Assembly: GCA_030625885.1 (NCBI GenBank)
Contig: DAOUPZ010000007.1
Span: 50,413-114,412 of the forward strand
Length of the DNA: 64,000 nucleotides
Source: Clostridia bacterium
GTDB lineage: Bacteria; Bacillota; DAOUPZ01
Direction: 5' to 3'
Positions 60,419 to 64,000 of the stretch are shown here, piece after piece. How positions within the stretch are numbered: position 1 is the first letter of the stretch; the number at the start of each line of letters is the position of its first letter. A model generated the notes under the pieces. The model worked only from the letters and a program-made list of their open reading frames with translations. It was not told the origin of the DNA and made no database searches. The translations under genes were made by a program, and so were the position numbers.

Positions 60419-63400
60419 AAATCATAAAACCAACATGTTTAAGCATACGTAGTAACATCACGACTGACTCTGCACGCGTCGTTGGATGATTCGGTTCAAA
60501 GCAACCCTGTTCATTTCCCTGAACAATCTTTGCTTCCACTGCTTTGGCTACGGATTCTTGCGCCCATTTTTTAATTTGATGCTGATCTTTGAACTTTTGT
60601 AGTCCAACGCCTATATCCGTAATACCAACCGATGAACCCGCATACTCCATCGCTCTAGATAATACCGCTGTCATTTCTTCTCGAGAAATGACTCGATTAG
60701 GTCTAAAAGTATCATCTCCATAGCCTTTAAATAATTTTGTTTCTGTCACTACACCAACAATATCTGCATACCATTCATCGGTAACGTCACTATAAGCTGC
60801 TACCGCTTTTCTTTCCGTTATTCCTAGTGCTCGCACCATCATAGCAGCAAATTCTACCCTGGTAACTTCCCCTTCGGGGTCAAAGGTACGCTCATCTTGA
60901 CCGTTCACAATCAATTTGGAAGCCATTTTTTCAATCTCTGCTTGCGCCCAGTGACCTTTGATATCTTCAAAGGTTTTATTACCAATAGCAGGAATTACTA
61001 CATCTGTATCTGGGGTAACCCCATCTTTAGGAGAAAAGAGGTTGCTGGGAGAATGATGATGTTTCCTTTTAACCTGTACGGTTCTTGTCACTTGATCTGC
61101 TGCATGACCGGATGCGTCCGTTACATCATAGTAGATCGTATAAATGCCTGACTGACTGGTATCCACCTGATCCCCTGATATGATCACCTTATAGGAGATA
61201 TCCTGATCCAGATTATCCGTTACTTTAACGCCGGGGTCGATAAATTCATGACCTTTATAAAGGAACATATTGGCCTCACCGATCAGCTCAATTTCCGGCT
61301 TGTCAGAGTCTTTGATAACTGAAACGATCCTTGTCACTTCATCCGCTGCATTGCCTGCCGTATCAATAACATGATAGCGGATCGTGTAATCTCCTAGGTT
61401 GTTAATATTGACCGTATCCCCTGTAATGATAATCCTGCCTGAAATATCTCCCTCGATATTATCCTGTGCCGTTGCACCGGGTTCTTTGTATGGAACGCCT
61501 AGTGCGATCTGGATATTCGCTTCGCCATTTAGTGTAATAACAGGTTTAGTCGTATCGCTGTTTATACTCGTATCCTTTGCAGTAACTAATCTATCAAAAG
61601 TTACCTTGAGGTCATTTTTGTCACCATAACCCGTTACAGATCTTTCATCAATGATATCCTGAGCGATATCGTCCTTTCCATTATCACTAAATTCTGAGTA
61701 TGTAGAAGGTTTAGCTGTATTTAATTCAAGTGCATCATCTTCAATAATTCTTCTAACTTTGCGGCAGTCATCCTCATCGTTGATAGCTTGTACTAATGCG
61801 ACTGCTTTATCTTTTACTTCCATAATCCCATATGTACTGAGATGATCCGTATAAAAAATCATAGACTGCGTTTCAATATCATACTCGCCACCGACGTATT
61901 CCCATGGTGATCCATCATTGCCTGCCCCAACATTTTCATTATAGTAATAGGTTATTAGATTTTGAATGTTTTGTATATTTTGGTCGCTGAGTCCAATACC
62001 CAACATAATCTCCTGATCGGATGCAAAATTCGTAATTATAGTTCTATTACCTTGACCATCAATAATACTCATTCTGAAATCAAATACCCGTCCCTGCACG
62101 ATATTCGTATCTTCTTGCGGCATACATTGCGCCATATTCTGATTTTCATCTGCCTCCATATCCATCCTCTCGCTGACTAACTCCAAGTGGGAATGCTCCC
62201 GATCAGCTACCTGGCTGGTATCAACTGCTCCTGCCGGTACTTGCATAAGCGTATCATTTGTTTGTGCTGTTACACCTATTGTATTGCTTTGATCTGATGC
62301 GATACTTCTTAGAGGAATGCCACATTCTGCTGTATCGTCTGTATCTTCGTTTACGCCTACATGAATAGAGTCATTACCGTTCAACCGCGCATGATTGACA
62401 GCTTGATCAACTTGTTCAGCATCTGCCCTAGTGCCATCATCAACTGCTATCGCTGAGTCTCCCCCATCAGCTTTCTCTTTAACTGTTATTGTTCTAGTCT
62501 TCGTCGAAATATTTCCTGCTGTATCACTTACTGTATAAGTTACTGTATATTCTCCGGCATTCATTGTATCAAAGTCATTATTAATTATTACTTGGGCAGA
62601 GATATCACCGTCAAAATTATCACTTGCTGTTGCACCTTCTTCTACGTAATGACACCCTTTGTCAATTGTTATTTCTGCATCACCCTTCAAAGTAATGACC
62701 GGCCCTGTACTATCTTCCGTTATTACTACCGTTGCTGCTGGACTTTCGTTATTACCCGCATCGGTTGACGTTACGCTCAACGTGTTAGCTGCGTTCTGCA
62801 TTAACGGTACTGCTATGCTGTAGCTGCCGTCACCTGCAGCTGTACCACTCGCTTCAGTTGCACCGCCGCTTATCGTTACGGTTGCCCCAGCTTCCGTTGT
62901 TCCTTCTATTATGATGCTATCTGCATTTATGGTTTGTGCTGGTGTGGTTATGACTGGTACTGCTGGATTTGTATTATCTTCCGTTATTACTACCGTTACC
63001 GCTGGACTTTCATTATTACCCGCATCAGTTGCTGTCACTACCAATGTGTTAACCGCGTTGCGATTTAACGGTACTTCCGCTGTATAGTTTCCATCGCCAT
63101 CTGCTGTTACTGTTACGACTTCTTTTCCACCGGCTATTCTTATGGTTGCCCCAGCTTCCGCTGTTCCGGTTATAGTGATACGATCTGCATTAATGGTTTG
63201 GTCTTCCGTCGTTATGACTGGCACTGCTGGTCCTGTACTATCTTCCTTTATTTCTACCGTTGCCGCCGAACTTTCGTTATTACCTGCATCGATTGCTATC
63301 ACACTCAAGGTGTTAACTGCGTTCTGCGTTAACGGTACTGCTATGCTGTAACTGCCGTCACCCAATGCAGTTGTGGTTACCGTTGATGCGCCGCCGGTTA

Positions 63401-64000
63401 TCGTTACCGTTGCACCCGCTTCTGCTGTTCCTTCTATTGTGATGCTATCTGCATTTATGGTTTGTGCTGGTGTGGTTATGACTGGTACTACTGGATTTGT
63501 GCTGTCCTCAGTTATTACCACTTGTGCTGTACTGCTTTCATTTCCTGCTGTATCTGTTGCTGTTACTACCAACGTGTTATCTGCATTCTGTGTTAGGTTT
63601 ACGTTAACTGCATAGTTACCTGACCCATCAACTAAACCTGTTGCTTCAGATGCACCACCCGTTATCGTTATCATTGCACCAGCTTCTGCTGTTCCTTCTA
63701 TTATGATGCTATCTGCATTAATAGTCTGCGCTGGTGTGTTTATGGCTGGCTTAACCGGTTCTGTACTGTCTTGTATTATTTCTACCTCTGCTGCTGAACT
63801 TTCGTTACCCGCTGTATCTGTTGCTGTTACTACCAATGTATTAGCTGCATCCTGCGTTAATGGTACTGCTATGCTGTAGCTGCCGTCACCTGCAGCCGTA
63901 CCACTCGCTTCAGCTGCACCACCCGTTATCGTTATCGTTGCACCAGCTTCCGCTGTTCCTGCTATTATGATGCTATCTGCATTTATGGTTTGTGCTGGTG
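60417..64000 (-). CDS. Large Ig-like repeat surface protein with SLH anchors (5' end missing)
   Basis: The frame is open from its stop at 60417 to the right edge, so at least 1190 residues are present and the N-terminus is missing. At least four and a half tandem Ig-like repeats of about 88 residues (264 bp) lie in the outer part, each with PAQTINADSI, GTAEAGATVTI and VTATDTAGNES. Next is one DUF5011/HYR-type Ig domain (DGDISAQVIINNDF), a non-repetitive linker, and two more such domains (DNIEGDISGRIII, DNLDQDISYKVII). Three SLH domains end the protein: DIKGHWAQAEIEK, YSDVTDEWYADIV and KKWAQESVAKAVE. SLH domains bind cell-wall polymers or S-layer sites, so it is probably an adhesin-like surface protein. 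The repeat number should be treated as assembly-sensitive. Confidence 0.92.
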   Translation of the reverse strand, partial: PAQTINADSIIIAGTAEAGATITITGGAAEASGTAAGDGSYSIAVPLTQDAANTLVVTATDTAGNESSAAEVEIIQDSTEPVKPAINTPAQTINADSIIIEGTAEAGAMITITGGASEATGLVDGSGNYAVNVNLTQNADNTLVVTATDTAGNESSTAQVVITEDSTNPVVPVITTPAQTINADSITIEGTAEAGATVTITGGASTVTTTALGDGSYSIAVPLTQNAVNTLSVIAIDAGNNESSAATVEIKEDSTGPAVPVITTEDQTINADRITITGTAEAGATIRIAGGKEVVTVTADGDGNYTAEVPLNRNAVNTLVVTATDAGNNESPAVTVVITEDNTNPAVPVITTPAQTINADSIIIEGTTEAGATVTISGGATEASGTAAGDGSYSIAVPLMQNAANTLSVTSTDAGNNESPAATVVITEDSTGPVITLKGDAEITIDKGCHYVEEGATASDNFDGDISAQVIINNDFDTMNAGEYTVTYTVSDTAGNISTKTRTITVKEKADGGDSAIAVDDGTRADAEQVDQAVNHARLNGNDSIHVGVNEDTDDTAECGIPLRSIASDQSNTIGVTAQTNDTLMQVPAGAVDTSQVADREHSHLELVSERMDMEADENQNMAQCMPQEDTNIVQGRVFDFRMSIIDGQGNRTIITNFASDQEIMLGIGLSDQNIQNIQNLITYYYNENVGAGNDGSPWEYVGGEYDIETQSMIFYTDHLSTYGIMEVKDKAVALVQAINDEDDCRKVRRIIEDDALELNTAKPSTYSEFSDNGKDDIAQDIIDERSVTGYGDKNDLKVTFDRLVTAKDTSINSDTTKPVITLNGEANIQIALGVPYKEPGATAQDNIEGDISGRIIITGDTVNINNLGDYTIRYHVIDTAGNAADEVTRIVSVIKDSDKPEIELIGEANMFLYKGHEFIDPGVKVTDNLDQDISYKVIISGDQVDTSQSGIYTIYYDVTDASGHAADQVTRTVQVKRKHHHSPSNLFSPKDGVTPDTDVVIPAIGNKTFEDIKGHWAQAEIEKMASKLIVNGQDERTFDPEGEVTRVEFAAMMVRALGITERKAVAAYSDVTDEWYADIVGVVTETKLFKGYGDDTFRPNRVISREEMTAVLSRAMEYAGSSVGITDIGVGLQKFKDQHQIKKWAQESVAKAVEAKIVQGNEQGCFEPNHPTTRAESVVMLLRMLKHVGFMI

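Noticed and set aside
63142..63615. Forward frames across the Ig repeats
   Set aside because: They are antisense shadows created by the repetitive codons of the surface protein.

Overview
The window looks like chromosome of a low-GC, endospore-forming, motile, anaerobic Firmicute (Clostridia or Negativicutes type). The grounds are spore photoproduct lyase, a GerAB-type germination transporter, strong AGGAGG ribosome binding sites, an SLH-domain surface protein, five chemoreceptors, many c-di-GMP proteins and a selenium/molybdenum supply locus. I cannot name a genus. I saw no rRNA, tRNA, CRISPR array, prophage or intact transposase.

1-8.4 kb is a selenium and molybdenum/tungsten locus. It holds a class V aminotransferase (cut by the left edge), a YedE-type selenium transporter, a TusA-like protein and a DUF3343 protein, the set associated with labile-selenium molybdenum hydroxylases. 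Next comes a small molbindin (Mop) with an in-frame TGA. A reverse-strand operon (DUF364, ModA-, ModB- and ModC-like) follows, preceded by a Moco-family riboswitch with a terminator. A MoSto-like molybdenum storage protein closes the locus. 8.7-10.7 kb carries a MATE exporter and a DUF1847 protein.

11-28.7 kb is a sensory island: three related histidine kinases (one frameshifted in a poly-A run), three chemoreceptors, two GGDEF/HD-GYP-type proteins, a GGDEF protein with a degenerate active site and a YkuS-like small protein. Sensor and output modules are shared between kinases and receptors. 29-45.6 kb is mostly housekeeping and stress genes: PepF, a MarR-linked cation/proton antiporter, RecQ, HD-GYP, an orphan GerAB, another chemoreceptor, a phosphoesterase, UvsE, SplB, DUF1893, a thioesterase and a parvulin. 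45.7-52.4 kb holds a chemoreceptor and two HD-GYP proteins. Three c-di-GMP-I riboswitch-like elements in the window precede two chemoreceptors and one HD-GYP protein, so c-di-GMP probably feeds back on these genes. 52.9-64 kb has a PpaX-like phosphatase, a YvlD-like membrane protein, MutY, a YtrA-type GntR/ABC operon, a UPF0182 protein and a large Ig-repeat/SLH surface protein cut by the right edge.

The intergenic DNA is unusual. It has dispersed short 'word' repeats usually abutting GGAAAAGATTAA, three REP-like hairpins with a conserved core, long perfect palindromes, fossil chemoreceptor fragments, and three copies of an apparently undescribed structured element (8541-8683, 28913-29065, 42730-42828) whose helices covary. 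The best candidates for new biology are the UGA-containing molbindin beside selenium genes and that structured element.
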